A DNA stretch of 33,800 nucleotides, taken from contig JACVRM010000003.1 of NCBI GenBank assembly GCA_014534415.1, positions 1 through 33,800 of the forward strand, written 5' to 3'. Position numbers and translations under genes: made by a program. The notes under the pieces were generated by a model that ran no database searches, was not told the origin of the DNA, and saw only the letters and a program-made list of their open reading frames with translations. Numbering within the stretch: the first letter of the stretch is position 1; every line of letters starts with the position of its first letter. Positions 9,141 to 19,224 of this stretch are shown here, one piece after another. This DNA comes from Thermoleophilia bacterium. GTDB lineage: Bacteria; Actinomycetota; Thermoleophilia; Gaiellales; Gaiellaceae.

Positions 9141-10105
9141 TGCTCGGTCTCTCGTTTCTGACACCGTACGCGGCGGTCGTCGGGCTCGTCGCCGCTGTCC
9201 CGGTCGTCGTGCTGGCGATCGGGGCGCGCCGGGCGTCACGGGCTGCGGCCGCCGTCGGCCTCCAGCCTGCTCCGGCGCGGTGGCTGCCTGCCGCCGCGGC
9301 GATCGCCGTGCTCGGCATCCTCGTCGCCGTCGCGGCCGCCCAGCCCGTCACGGAGTCCGAGTCGGCGCGCTACGTCCGTGAGGACGCGGAGGCGTACTTC
9401 GTGCTCGACACGTCGCGGTCGATGCTCGCAGCCTCTTCGCCGACCGCCGAGACTCGCTTCCAGCGCGCTCGGCGCGCGGTGCGTCGGCTGCGTGAGAGGC
9501 TCGGCGAGGTGCCGGCCGGCGTCGCCTCGCTGACGGACCGCGCCCTGCCGCACCTGTTCCCGACCCCCGAGCGGGCCGCGTTCGCAGCGACGATCGAGCG
9601 CGCACTCGCCGTCGACCGGCCGCCTCCGGTCGACTGGTCGGCGACGCGCTCGACGTCGCTCGGCGCGGTCGCGATGCTGCCGCGGCAGGGTTTCTTCGCC
9701 CCTGCGGCCAAGCGGCGGCTCGTGATCGTCGTCTCGGATGCCGAATCGCGCGATTTCCCGGTGGAGCAGGCGGCACAGGCGTTCGCCGGTGACCGCTACC
9801 TGCTCCTCCTGGTACGGGTCTGGGGCGGCGACGAGCGCGTCTGGACCGACGACGGGCCGGAGCCGTACGTGCCTGACGCAACCGCGGCGGCGGTCACCGA
9901 GCGGTTCATCGGCCTCACAGGCGGCCGCGTGTTCGAGGAGGGTGACCTCGAGGGTGCGGCCATGGCTGCGCGCCGCTTCCTCGGTAAGGGCCCGAGGGTC
10001 GTCCAGGGCAGAGAGCGGCGACCGGTCTCGCTCGCGCCGTGGGTGCTCGCGGCCGGCGTGCTTCCGCTGGGCCTGCTCCTCTGGCGCCGCCCCCTCGAGC
10101 ACTAA
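9140..10105 (+). CDS. VWA-domain membrane protein (second, BatA-like)
   Basis: This 321-residue protein has two N-terminal membrane segments (about residues 11-28 and 49-67), a VWA domain with an intact MIDAS start (D90-x-S92-x-S94 in VLDTSRSM) and a C-terminal membrane segment (about 297-315). The order of two helices, VWA and final helix is the BatA/BatB layout. The expected MIDAS threonine region is less obvious (STSLGAVAMLP), and LVIVVSDAESRD provides the later aspartate. ATG at 9140 shares a base with the upstream stop. Its own TAA stop overlaps a -10-like hexamer for fbiC. Confidence 0.87.
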   Translation: MLGLSFLTPYAAVVGLVAAVPVVVLAIGARRASRAAAAVGLQPAPARWLPAAAAIAVLGILVAVAAAQPVTESESARYVREDAEAYFVLDTSRSMLAASSPTAETRFQRARRAVRRLRERLGEVPAGVASLTDRALPHLFPTPERAAFAATIERALAVDRPPPVDWSATRSTSLGAVAMLPRQGFFAPAAKRRLVIVVSDAESRDFPVEQAAQAFAGDRYLLLLVRVWGGDERVWTDDGPEPYVPDATAAAVTERFIGLTGGRVFEEGDLEGAAMAARRFLGKGPRVVQGRERRPVSLAPWVLAAGVLPLGLLLWRRPLEH

Positions 10106-10115
10106 GCTCCGCGCC
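10103..10115 (+). promoter_or_regulatory. Candidate leaderless promoter of fbiC
   Basis: TAAGCT at 10103-10108 matches the TANNNT form of a -10 box and ends seven bases before the GTG at 10116, which puts transcription start at or next to the start codon. No Shine-Dalgarno sequence precedes that GTG. The first three bases of the hexamer are the stop codon of the upstream VWA gene. No good -35 is visible. The case rests on the repeated geometry across the window. Confidence 0.5.
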
Positions 10116-12680
10116 GTGGCGGAGTGGCGGGAGGCGGTCTCCGCGGCGCTCGCGGGCGAGACGCTCGCGGCGCCGCAAGCGCTGGCGCTCGTGCACGCCC
10201 CGGTCGCGGATCTCTGCGCCGCTGCGTGCGAGCTACGCGAGCGTCGAGAGCGCCGGCTCGTCACGTACTCGCCGAAGGCGTTCATCCCCCTTACGAAGCT
10301 GTGTCGGGACGTCTGCCACTACTGCACGTTCGCCCGGCCGCCGCGTCACGGCGAGCGGGCGTACATGTCCGAGGAGGAGGTGCTCGCGGTTGCGCGCGAG
10401 GCGGCCGCGGCCGGGTGCCACGAGGCGCTGTTCACGCTCGGCGACAAGCCGGAGCTTCGCTACCGGGCGGCGCGCGCCGAGCTCGCCGCACTCGGCTGCG
10501 CCACCACGCTCGAGTACCTGGCGCACTGCGCGCGTCTCGTGATCGACGAGACCGGCCTGCTCCCGCACGTCAACGCCGGCGTCATGAGCGCACGCGAGCT
10601 GCGCGCACTGCGTGCGGTGAGCGTCTCCCAAGGGCTCATGCTCGAGACGGCGGCTGCGCGGCTGTCGGAGCGCGGCGGGCCGCACTTCGGCTCCCCGGAC
10701 AAGCTGCCTGCGCGGCGGCTCACAACGATCGCGGCGGCGGGGCGGACGCGCGTGCCGTTCACGAGCGGGATCCTCGTCGGGATCGGCGAGTCCCGCGCCG
10801 AGCGGCTGGAGTCGCTGCTCGCGATTCGCGCGGCGGGCGAGCGATTCGGTCACGTCCAGGAGGTGATCGTCCAGAACTTTCGCGCCAAGCCGGGGACACG
10901 GATGGCCGGCTGTGCGGAGCCGTCGCTCGACGAGGTGCTGTGGAGTGCGGCGGCGGCGCGCCTCGTGCTCGGCGCGGGCGCCAACGTGCAGGTGCCGCCG
11001 AACCTCAGCTTCGCCGAGTTCGGCCGCCTGCTCGAGGCGGGGATCAACGACTGGGGCGGCATCTCGCCCGTGACGATCGACCACGTCAACCCGGAGGCGC
11101 CCTGGCCGGCCGTAGAGGCGCTCGACTATGCGACCCGGGCGCACGGCCTCGAGTTGGCGCCGCGCCTGCCGCTCTACCCGGAGTACGTGGTCGAGCCGGA
11201 ACGATGGGTCGATCCGGCGCTTGTGCCGGCGCTCCTGCGCCGCTCCGACGCGAGCGGGCTCGCCCGCGAGGACGGCTGGGCCGCCGGTGCCCCAGACCCG
11301 CGTCCGGCGCAGGCGATGCGCACAGCCCTGTCGGTTCGGGACCTGGCCGCTCTGCCGGGCCCAGGCGCCCGAAGCCTCCTCCCCGACTCGATCGTATCCG
11401 GGTCGGTCGCGCGCGTTGGTGACGGGACTGCGCCGAAATCGTCACGACGAAGACGCTCGCCGGTCACCGTCGCGCTCGCGAAGGTGGCGCGCGGGGCGCC
11501 GCTCGACGAGCGCGACGTCGTCGCCCTGCTCGAGGCACGTGGCGGGGAGCACGCCGCCGTCTGTCGCGCCGCCGACGAGCTTCGCAGGGAAACGTGCGGC
11601 GAGGTGGTCACCTACGTGGTGACACGCAACGTGAACTACACGAACGTGTGCTACTTCCGGTGCGGCTTCTGCGCGTTCTCGAAGGGGAAGCTGGCAGCCA
11701 ATCTGCGCGGCAAGCCGTACCTCGTTCCGACTACCGAGATCGTCCGCCGTGCCGCAGAGGCGTGGGAGCGCGGCGCCGTCGAGGTCTGCCTGCAGGGCGG
11801 GATCCACCCGGCCTTCACCGGCCGCTACTATCTCGACGTCTGCCGGGCGATCAAACGCGCGCTGCCCGAGCTCCATATCCATGCCTTCTCTGCGCTCGAG
11901 ATCTGGCAGGGAGCCGCGACGCTCGGTCTTCCGCTCGAGCCGTATCTCGGCGCGCTGCGCGAGGCGGGCCTCGCCTCCCTGCCCGGGACAGCCGCGGAGA
12001 TCCTCGACGACGAGGTGCGGCGCGTGATCTGTCCCGACAAGGTGACGACGGAACAGTGGCTGGGCGTGCACGACGCGGCACACCGCGCCGGCCTCCGTTC
12101 GACGGCGACGGTGATGTTCGGGCACGTCGAGCGCCCGCAGCACCTGGCCCGCCACCTGCTCCGCATCCGCGACCAGCAGCGTCGCAGCGGCGGCTTCACC
12201 GAGCTCGTCCCGCTGCCGTTCGTGCACATGGAGGCGCCGATCTACCTGCGCGGGCGTGCGCGGCCGGGGCCGACGCTCCGTGAAGCGATCGTCGTGCACG
12301 CCGTCGCGCGGCTGGCGCTGCACCCCTGGATCACGAACGTCCAGGCCTCGTGGGTGAAGCTCGGCATCACCGGCGCGCAAGCGGCGCTATGCGCCGGCTG
12401 CAACGACCTCGGCGGCACCCTGATGAACGAGTCGATCTCGCGCGCGGCGGGCGCGCAGCACGGCCAGGAGATGCCGCCCGAGCGCATGGAGGACGCGATC
12501 CGTGAGCTCGGTCGCCGACCGCGTCAGCGGACGACGCTCTACGGCAGGCCGGCGAGCGAGCGCGTCGGGGCGTCGTTTGGCGCGCCGCCGCTCAGCGAGC
12601 CCCGGAGCGCGCCCGCCCACGAGGCGCGGCTCGTCGCTCCGCCGCGCCTGGTGCGCCCGGGCTTCGTCGAGGCCCGTTAG
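10116..12680 (+). CDS. fbiC: FbiC, fused CofG/CofH F420 FO synthase
   Basis: This 854-residue bifunctional radical SAM enzyme makes FO (7,8-didemethyl-8-hydroxy-5-deazariboflavin), the chromophore of coenzyme F420, from tyrosine and 5-amino-6-ribitylaminouracil. Two separate radical SAM clusters are visible: C63-x3-C67-x2-C70 (CRDVCHYC) in the N-terminal CofG half and C512-x3-C516-x2-C519 (CYFRCGFC) in the C-terminal CofH half, joined by a low-complexity linker around residues 385-445. In many archaea and cyanobacteria the halves are separate genes; the fusion is the actinobacterial form. The start is GTG at 10116 with no ribosome site and a TAAGCT hexamer seven bases upstream. The stop overlaps the lysA stop on the other strand. 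Confidence 0.96.
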   Translation: MAEWREAVSAALAGETLAAPQALALVHAPVADLCAAACELRERRERRLVTYSPKAFIPLTKLCRDVCHYCTFARPPRHGERAYMSEEEVLAVAREAAAAGCHEALFTLGDKPELRYRAARAELAALGCATTLEYLAHCARLVIDETGLLPHVNAGVMSARELRALRAVSVSQGLMLETAAARLSERGGPHFGSPDKLPARRLTTIAAAGRTRVPFTSGILVGIGESRAERLESLLAIRAAGERFGHVQEVIVQNFRAKPGTRMAGCAEPSLDEVLWSAAAARLVLGAGANVQVPPNLSFAEFGRLLEAGINDWGGISPVTIDHVNPEAPWPAVEALDYATRAHGLELAPRLPLYPEYVVEPERWVDPALVPALLRRSDASGLAREDGWAAGAPDPRPAQAMRTALSVRDLAALPGPGARSLLPDSIVSGSVARVGDGTAPKSSRRRRSPVTVALAKVARGAPLDERDVVALLEARGGEHAAVCRAADELRRETCGEVVTYVVTRNVNYTNVCYFRCGFCAFSKGKLAANLRGKPYLVPTTEIVRRAAEAWERGAVEVCLQGGIHPAFTGRYYLDVCRAIKRALPELHIHAFSALEIWQGAATLGLPLEPYLGALREAGLASLPGTAAEILDDEVRRVICPDKVTTEQWLGVHDAAHRAGLRSTATVMFGHVERPQHLARHLLRIRDQQRRSGGFTELVPLPFVHMEAPIYLRGRARPGPTLREAIVVHAVARLALHPWITNVQASWVKLGITGAQAALCAGCNDLGGTLMNESISRAAGAQHGQEMPPERMEDAIRELGRRPRQRTTLYGRPASERVGASFGAPPLSEPRSAPAHEARLVAPPRLVRPGFVEAR

Positions 12681-13948
12681 CCGTTCGTCTCCAGTGCGAG
12701 CAGGTCGTCGACGGTCTCGCGTCGCCGGATGACGCGCGCCTCGCCGCGCGAGACGAGCACGACGCCCGGCCGCGGCACACCGTTGTAGTTCGAGCCCATG
12801 CCGAGGGTGTACGCGCCCGTCGCCGGGACGGCCAGCAGGTCGCCGCGGCGCGGCGCCGGCAGACCGATCCGCTCGATCAACACGTCTCCCGACTCGCAGT
12901 GCTTGCCGCAGACCGTGTACTGCCCGTCCGCCTCGGCGCCGACGCGGCTCGTCACCACGGCTGCATGGCGCACGCCGTAGAGCTGCGGGCGGGGATTGTC
13001 CGACATGCCTCCGTCGACCGCCACGTACGTCGTCGACTCGCTGGCGCGCTTGACGACGCCGACCCGGTAGAGCGTGACGGCCGCGCGTCCGACGAGCGAG
13101 CGACCCGGCTCGAACAGCACGCGCGGCGGTGGCAGATCGTGGAGCCGCCAGGCGTGCTGGAGGCGAGCGAGCAGCGCGCCGACGAAGTCGCCGATCGCGG
13201 GCGCCCGCTCGCCGTCGACGTGCGCGATCCCGAGCCCGCCGCCGACGTCCACGACGGCCGGCGTCCACTCGAGGGCGGCCCGGCATTCTGCGGCGAACCC
13301 GGCCAGCCAGTCGACGCCCATGCGCGGCGCCTGAGCATCGAGGAGCTGCGAGCCGAGGTGGAGGTGCAGCCCTCGCGCCTCGAGGCCCACCTCCCGAGCC
13401 CGGCGGATCGCCTCGATCGCGTCGTCGGGCGGCAGTCCGAACTTCGAGCCGGTGTAGCCCGTGCCGATGGCCGGGTGCGTGTCGACGTCGATGCCGGGCG
13501 TGACGCGGACCAGCACAGAGCGCACGCCCGCGGCTGCGGCCCGCGGCACGTCGTCGGCCGCGTCGATCACGAGCAGGCCGACGTCCGCCTCGGCCGCGGC
13601 GCGGAGCTCGTCGTCGCTCTTGTTGTTGCCGTGCACGACGATGCGGTCGGCGGTCATACCGCCACGCAGTGCGTATGCGAGCTCGCCGAGCGTCGAGACG
13701 TCCGCGCCGAGACCGAGACCCGCAAAGAGGCGGATCAAGGCGACGTTCGGAAAGGCCTTGACGCTGTAGGCGACGAGCGCGTCGGCCGGCGCCGCGTCGA
13801 CGTACGCCCGTGCGTCGGAGCGCAGCGTCTGCTCGCAGTAGACGACCAGCGGCGTTCCGAAGCGGTCGGCGAGCTCGTTGGCCGCCAGTCCGCCGACGGC
13901 CAGCGCTCCGTCGCGCACCTCCGCGCTTTCCGGCAACACGTCCAGCAT
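12677..13948 (-). CDS. lysA: Diaminopimelate decarboxylase
   Basis: This PLP enzyme converts meso-diaminopimelate to L-lysine, the last step of lysine synthesis. Visible are the PLP lysine in VAYSVKAFPN (K64 from this start), the HLHLGSQ strand, the Gly-rich phosphate-binding VDVGGGLGI, and the active-site block YTVCGKHCESGD. At 423 residues it has the usual length. I chose ATG at 13948 because CACAAT ends exactly seven bases upstream, the leaderless geometry seen elsewhere here. An in-frame ATG at 13957 would add three residues, and neither has a ribosome site. The stop shares three bases with the end of fbiC on the other strand. The next gene is divergent and only about 35 bases away. Confidence 0.94.
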   Translation of the reverse strand: MLDVLPESAEVRDGALAVGGLAANELADRFGTPLVVYCEQTLRSDARAYVDAAPADALVAYSVKAFPNVALIRLFAGLGLGADVSTLGELAYALRGGMTADRIVVHGNNKSDDELRAAAEADVGLLVIDAADDVPRAAAAGVRSVLVRVTPGIDVDTHPAIGTGYTGSKFGLPPDDAIEAIRRAREVGLEARGLHLHLGSQLLDAQAPRMGVDWLAGFAAECRAALEWTPAVVDVGGGLGIAHVDGERAPAIGDFVGALLARLQHAWRLHDLPPPRVLFEPGRSLVGRAAVTLYRVGVVKRASESTTYVAVDGGMSDNPRPQLYGVRHAAVVTSRVGAEADGQYTVCGKHCESGDVLIERIGLPAPRRGDLLAVPATGAYTLGMGSNYNGVPRPGVVLVSRGEARVIRRRETVDDLLALETNG

Positions 13949-13983
13949 GCGGCGCATTGTGCTGGCTGTGCGACCATCGAGTC

Positions 13984-14853
13984 GTGGCCGACGCCGACCA
14001 GCGCCGACGCAACCGCTACTACGCCTCGTACCCGGAGCGCGCTCTGCGGGCCGGCGTGGCCGTCGTCGCCGGCACGATCTTCGAGGCGTTTCAGCTCCTG
14101 CTGCCGCGCTTCGTTCGCCGCTCGAGGCTCTACGAGGCAACCGCCAAGAATCTCCTGCGTGTCGCGATCGAGGTCGTCGGCCAGGTCGAGGCCGCACCGA
14201 GTCTCGAGCGGGATGCGCCGAGCGCACGACAGCTGGGCGCTCGCAAGGGTGCCGGGAACGTCGTCGAGGTCGGCTCGATTGCGGCCTTCGGCTTCTCGCC
14301 GCTCTGGCTGCTCGCCGGCGCAAGCGACATCCTGCGCGGCTCGCGAACGTACCTGAACGTCCTCGTCGAGGAGCTCAAACGTGAAGGTGTGATCGCCGGC
14401 GAGGCGGAATTCTCGTCCGTCGCCGACCTGCTTGGAGCGCTCGAAGGCGGCACCGGCACGACGGCGCGCCTGATCGACATCCCGCCGCTCGAGCTCCAGG
14501 GCCTTCGCGCGTCGCTCGAGGAGTTGCGCACGCACGCCGGCTCGCTCCCGTCGCACGAGGAGCTCGCGGCGCTGTACCGCGGCTTGCGCGCGACCGCCGA
14601 GCGCGAGCGCCGACCGCTCCTGGAAGTGTCGACCGGCGTCGGCCTCGCGTTCCTCACGTCCGCGCGGAAGGTGTCGCACCAGCACATCGTCCTCCCGTAC
14701 CGCGAGGACTGGCAGCCGCTGCGCCGCGAGGGTTTCGGGGCCTACGCGCGACGCGTCGCGCGACCCTACGGCCGCGCCGCGTCGGCGCACTGGGACCCGC
14801 AACGGCAGAGCTGGACGGAGCGGCTGCTCCAGCGGATCTCGCGGGACGTGTGA
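13984..14853 (+). CDS. Protein of unknown function, divergent from lysA
   Basis: I do not recognise this 289-residue protein. The N-terminus is basic (QRRRNRYY), followed by a mildly hydrophobic stretch (RAGVAVVAGTIFEAFQLLLP, about residues 22-41) and a second one (VVEVGSIAAFGFSPLWLLAGASDIL, about residues 95-119). The rest is charged and helical, ending in a basic tail. Coding use resembles its neighbours and the frame excludes the antisense readings. The start is GTG at 13984; a poor -10-like GACCAT lies six bases upstream. The head-to-head gap with lysA is only 35 bases, so the two promoters must overlap coding sequence or each other. A peripheral or hairpin membrane protein is possible. 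Confidence 0.75.
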   Translation: MADADQRRRNRYYASYPERALRAGVAVVAGTIFEAFQLLLPRFVRRSRLYEATAKNLLRVAIEVVGQVEAAPSLERDAPSARQLGARKGAGNVVEVGSIAAFGFSPLWLLAGASDILRGSRTYLNVLVEELKREGVIAGEAEFSSVADLLGALEGGTGTTARLIDIPPLELQGLRASLEELRTHAGSLPSHEELAALYRGLRATAERERRPLLEVSTGVGLAFLTSARKVSHQHIVLPYREDWQPLRREGFGAYARRVARPYGRAASAHWDPQRQSWTERLLQRISRDV

Positions 14854-14878
14854 CAAGCCGCCTCGCCCTTGCTACGAT
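14850..14878 (+). promoter_or_regulatory. Promoter of the leuS leader
   Basis: GTGACA at 14850-14855 differs from TTGACA at one base. After a 17-base spacer comes TACGAT (14873-14878), preceded by TGC, so it is an extended -10. Start of transcription is expected around 14885, at the first base of the leader-peptide ATG (14886). This is the best complete promoter in the window. It overlaps the stop codon of the upstream gene. Confidence 0.75.
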
Positions 14879-14885
14879 CGGCGCG

Positions 14886-14909
14886 ATGAAGCAGGAGCTT
14901 CTCGCGTAG
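14886..14909 (+). CDS. Leader peptide MKQELLA with two adjacent Leu codons
   Basis: ATG at 14886 opens a seven-codon frame reading Met-Lys-Gln-Glu-Leu-Leu-Ala and ending with TAG. The adjacent Leu codons (CTT, CTC) lie just ahead of a terminator and of the leucyl-tRNA synthetase gene, the arrangement of ribosome-mediated attenuation (compare two Trp codons in trpL). The ATG is seven bases after the -10 hexamer, so the peptide would be made from a leaderless RNA, matching several other starts here. The Leu codons also sit in a small hairpin (GAAGC, AGGA loop, GCTTC, 14888-14901). Confidence 0.6.
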   Translation: MKQELLA

Positions 14910-14913
14910 CGCA

Positions 14914-14947
14914 GGGAGTGACGCGGCGGCCGCCGCGGTAGCTTCCC
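14914..14947 (+). repeat. GC-rich hairpin in the leuS leader
   Basis: The core CGCGGCGGCCGCCGCG at 14922-14937 is a perfect 16-base palindrome. Flanking GGGAG (14914-14918) and CTTCC (14942-14946) can extend the stem through small internal loops with one G-U pair. It lies between the leader peptide and the terminator and could act as the pausing or alternative structure of an attenuator. Confidence 0.55.
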
Positions 14948-14948
14948 C

Positions 14949-14974
14949 AGGCCTCTCCGTCGAGAGGCTTTTTT
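14949..14974 (+). terminator. Intrinsic terminator upstream of leuS (likely attenuator)
   Basis: The stem GCCTCTC (14951-14957) and GAGAGGC (14962-14968) encloses loop CGTC and is followed directly by six T. Two outer A-U and G-U pairs can lengthen it. It ends only six bases before the leuS ribosome site (GGAGG, 14981-14985), leaving no room for another promoter, so leuS transcripts must read through it. It could also simply end the upstream gene, but then leuS would have no promoter of its own. Confidence 0.85.
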
Positions 14975-14990
14975 GTTGCCGGAGGTCGAA

Positions 14991-17422
<2,432 letters not shown>

Positions 17423-17426
<4 letters not shown>

Positions 17427-18559
17427 ATGCGCTCGAGCAGGCGCTCGTCCGCCCGCCGGCGTGCGACCCGCGTCGCGAAGAACGCGGCCGCCGCCAGGAC
17501 GAGAAACGGCGCCGCCACGATCAGGGCGTAGAGGCCGAACGCGACCTCCTTCGCGAGCACCGAGCCGGCATCCTCGAGCGCACGTTCGACCCGGCCTTCG
17601 CTGTCGGTTGCGACGGCTGCCTGGCGGGTCGTGAGCGTCAGCGACACGGTCGCGAAGCTCGCGCGGCGTGCGAGGGCTGCCCGCTCCGCCGAGCGCTCGG
17701 CAAGCGCGCGGCGAGCGCGTGCGAGCCGCAGCTCGAGGTGGGCCCGCTCTCGCTCAGAGAGTCCGGGCTCGCGAAGGTCGGCGCGCAGCTTCGCGATCCG
17801 CTCGCGCAGGGCGAGCAGGTCGCGCGTGTAGCGATCGAGCTGTCCCTGCACGTCGCGAATCGCGATGTCCTCTGCGAGGATCGTCCCTAGCTCGGAAAAC
17901 CGCTGGACCGCCGCCTGCACGTGCTGAACCGGGACGCGCAGCTCCAGTCGCGCGTCTCCTTGCCTGCCGGGGATGTCGTAGTCGACCGAGACGACGTAGC
18001 CGCCCCAGCCCCGCGTCATGCGAATTGCGTCCTTCGTCCGACGCGACAGGTTGTCCAGCCCGTCGACGCGCAGGCGGAGCGAAGCGCGGTAGTCCTGCGC
18101 GCGGCGGCGCGCCGGGGGCAGACCAGCGCTCGGCGCGCGGCGTCTGGCGACCTCGGCGGTTTCGCCCGTGGCGCGCGCCTTCCAGACTGTACTCGGCGCT
18201 GGGCCCGACCCGTCGGACCCCGCGGCCGGTCCGCTCTGGTTGCGCGCCGGGTCACGTGGCGTCGGCGCCGAGCTCTCGGCGTCGCGACCCACGGCAGCCT
18301 CCTCGATTTCGTCGGTGCGACCCGCTCCCGAGATGCCGCCGATCACCGCCGCGCCGAGCCCGATCACGACCACTGCCGGCGCCAGGACGAGCAGCGCGCC
18401 CCGCAGGGAGATCCGCTCGCGGAACGTATGGCGACCGGCGGGCTCGGCGGCGGCCAGCTGGTCGATCCGGGCGCGAAGATGCTCCGGCGCCGGAGGCGCG
18501 CTCGCGCGCAGCTCCTCCAGGACTTCGTGCAGCCGAGCTCCGTTCTCAGGCGAGGGCAT
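17423..18559 (-). CDS. DUF4349 membrane protein, possible partner of the ECF sigma factor
   Basis: In this 378-residue protein a cytoplasmic, helical N-terminus of about 50 residues precedes a membrane segment (about 53-75), then a Ser/Pro/Gly-rich stretch. The DUF4349 region follows (DYRASLRLRVDGLDNLSRRTKDAIRMTRGWGGYV and LELRVPVQHVQAAVQRFSELG) with a coiled coil of Arg, Glu and Leu (about 255-310). A last membrane segment (about 335-360) ends in a basic tail. The start overlaps the upstream sigma factor by 14 bases, the usual spacing of a sigma/anti-sigma pair. I see no zinc anti-sigma motif, so the anti-sigma role is inferred from layout only. Confidence 0.85.
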
Positions 18560-19088
18560 CGGCGCTCACTTTCTGCTCGAGCCGCTGGAGCGCTCGGCCA
18601 AGCCGCGTCGAGCATGCCGTGCGGCTAATGCCGAGCACATTCGCCGCCGCGTCGCCGTCGAGCTCCAGCACGATGCGAAGCACGATCACTTCTCGCTCCG
18701 CGGCCGACAGCTCCGCAAGCGCCCGCTCGAGCGCGGGCGAGAGCCCGGGAAGTGCGGACTCGCCGTCGGCCGGGGTCGTCTCGCGCGCGTACCGGTCCTC
18801 GCGGCGGCGACGGCGTTCCTCGGCGCGGAAGTGGTCGAGCGCCGTCGAGCGGGCGAGCTGGCAGAGCCAGGTGCGCGCGCCCGCACGGCGCGCGTCGAAC
18901 CGGTGCCAGTTCCGCAGCGCTCGCTCGAAGGTGTCGGCTGTGAGGTCCTCTGCCACGTTTCCATCCCTCGTCATGTAGACCAGATACCGGTAGACGTCGT
19001 CCAGGTGCGCCGCCGCGACCGCGGCGAAGCTCGGGCGCTCCGCGCATGTTTTGTGCCTTCCGGCCGGCAAGGACTCCACTGCGCTCAC
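18546..19088 (-). CDS. ECF RNA polymerase sigma factor
   Basis: This 180-residue extracytoplasmic-function sigma factor has region 2 spanning HLDDVYRYLVYMTRDGNVAEDLTADTFERALRNWHRFD with the RTWLCQLARSTALDHFRAEERRR promoter-binding part. Region 4 reads LSAAEREVIVLRIVLELDGDAAANVLGISRTACSTRLGRALQRLEQK with a helix-turn-helix. I chose GTG at 19088 because TATAGA ends six bases upstream on this strand and GTGACG lies 18 bases before that. The frame is open to 19169, which would add 27 unconvincing residues. It is head-to-head with comEA and followed by the DUF4349 gene. Confidence 0.88.
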   Translation of the reverse strand: MSAVESLPAGRHKTCAERPSFAAVAAAHLDDVYRYLVYMTRDGNVAEDLTADTFERALRNWHRFDARRAGARTWLCQLARSTALDHFRAEERRRRREDRYARETTPADGESALPGLSPALERALAELSAAEREVIVLRIVLELDGDAAANVLGISRTACSTRLGRALQRLEQKVSADALA

Positions 19089-19094
19089 GCTCTC

Positions 19095-19124
19095 TCTATA
19101 CGTCGCCGACCTGTCGGCCGTCAC
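19095..19124 (-). promoter_or_regulatory. Candidate promoter of the ECF sigma gene
   Basis: Reading the minus strand, GTGACG (19124-19119) is followed after 18 bases by TATAGA (19100-19095), and the GTG start comes six bases later. The form resembles a housekeeping promoter more than an ECF one. The -35 core GTGAC recurs three more times in this divergent region. Confidence 0.5.
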
Positions 19125-19173
19125 AACTGTCGCTGTTTCTTCGAGGCGGGTGTCGAAAGTCCGGCACACATTC

Positions 19174-19200
19174 GTGACAGTCTCGTGACGGAGACGTCAC
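19174..19200 (+). promoter_or_regulatory. Three GTGAC boxes at 11-base spacing
   Basis: GTGAC occurs at 19174-19178 and 19185-19189 in direct orientation and as its reverse complement GTCAC at 19196-19200. Start-to-start distances are 11 and 11 bases, about one helical turn. The last two form a perfect inverted repeat (GTGACG, GAGA, CGTCAC). A fourth copy sits at 19120-19124. They may be regulator sites or -35 elements in the sigma/comEA divergent region. Confidence 0.5.
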
Positions 19201-19206
19201 ATGCCG

Positions 19207-19224
19207 GTTGCCATCATAGGCAAC
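19207..19224 (+). repeat. Inverted repeat directly before comEA
   Basis: GTTGCC and GGCAAC are perfect six-base arms around ATCATA, ending at the base before ATG 19225. It could be an operator covering the promoter, or an RNA hairpin at the start codon. If comEA starts at 19201 instead, it would lie inside the coding region. Confidence 0.5.

Noticed and set aside
14910-14974. T-box riboswitch upstream of leuS
   Set aside because: The sequence near GCGGTAGCTTCCCC vaguely recalls a T-box core, but only about 30 bases separate the predicted RNA start from it, too few for a specifier stem, and the AGGGTGG core is missing.
19089-19169. Extended N-terminus of the ECF sigma factor
   Set aside because: The extra 27 codons resemble no sigma region and would cover the predicted promoter; GTG 19088 fits better.
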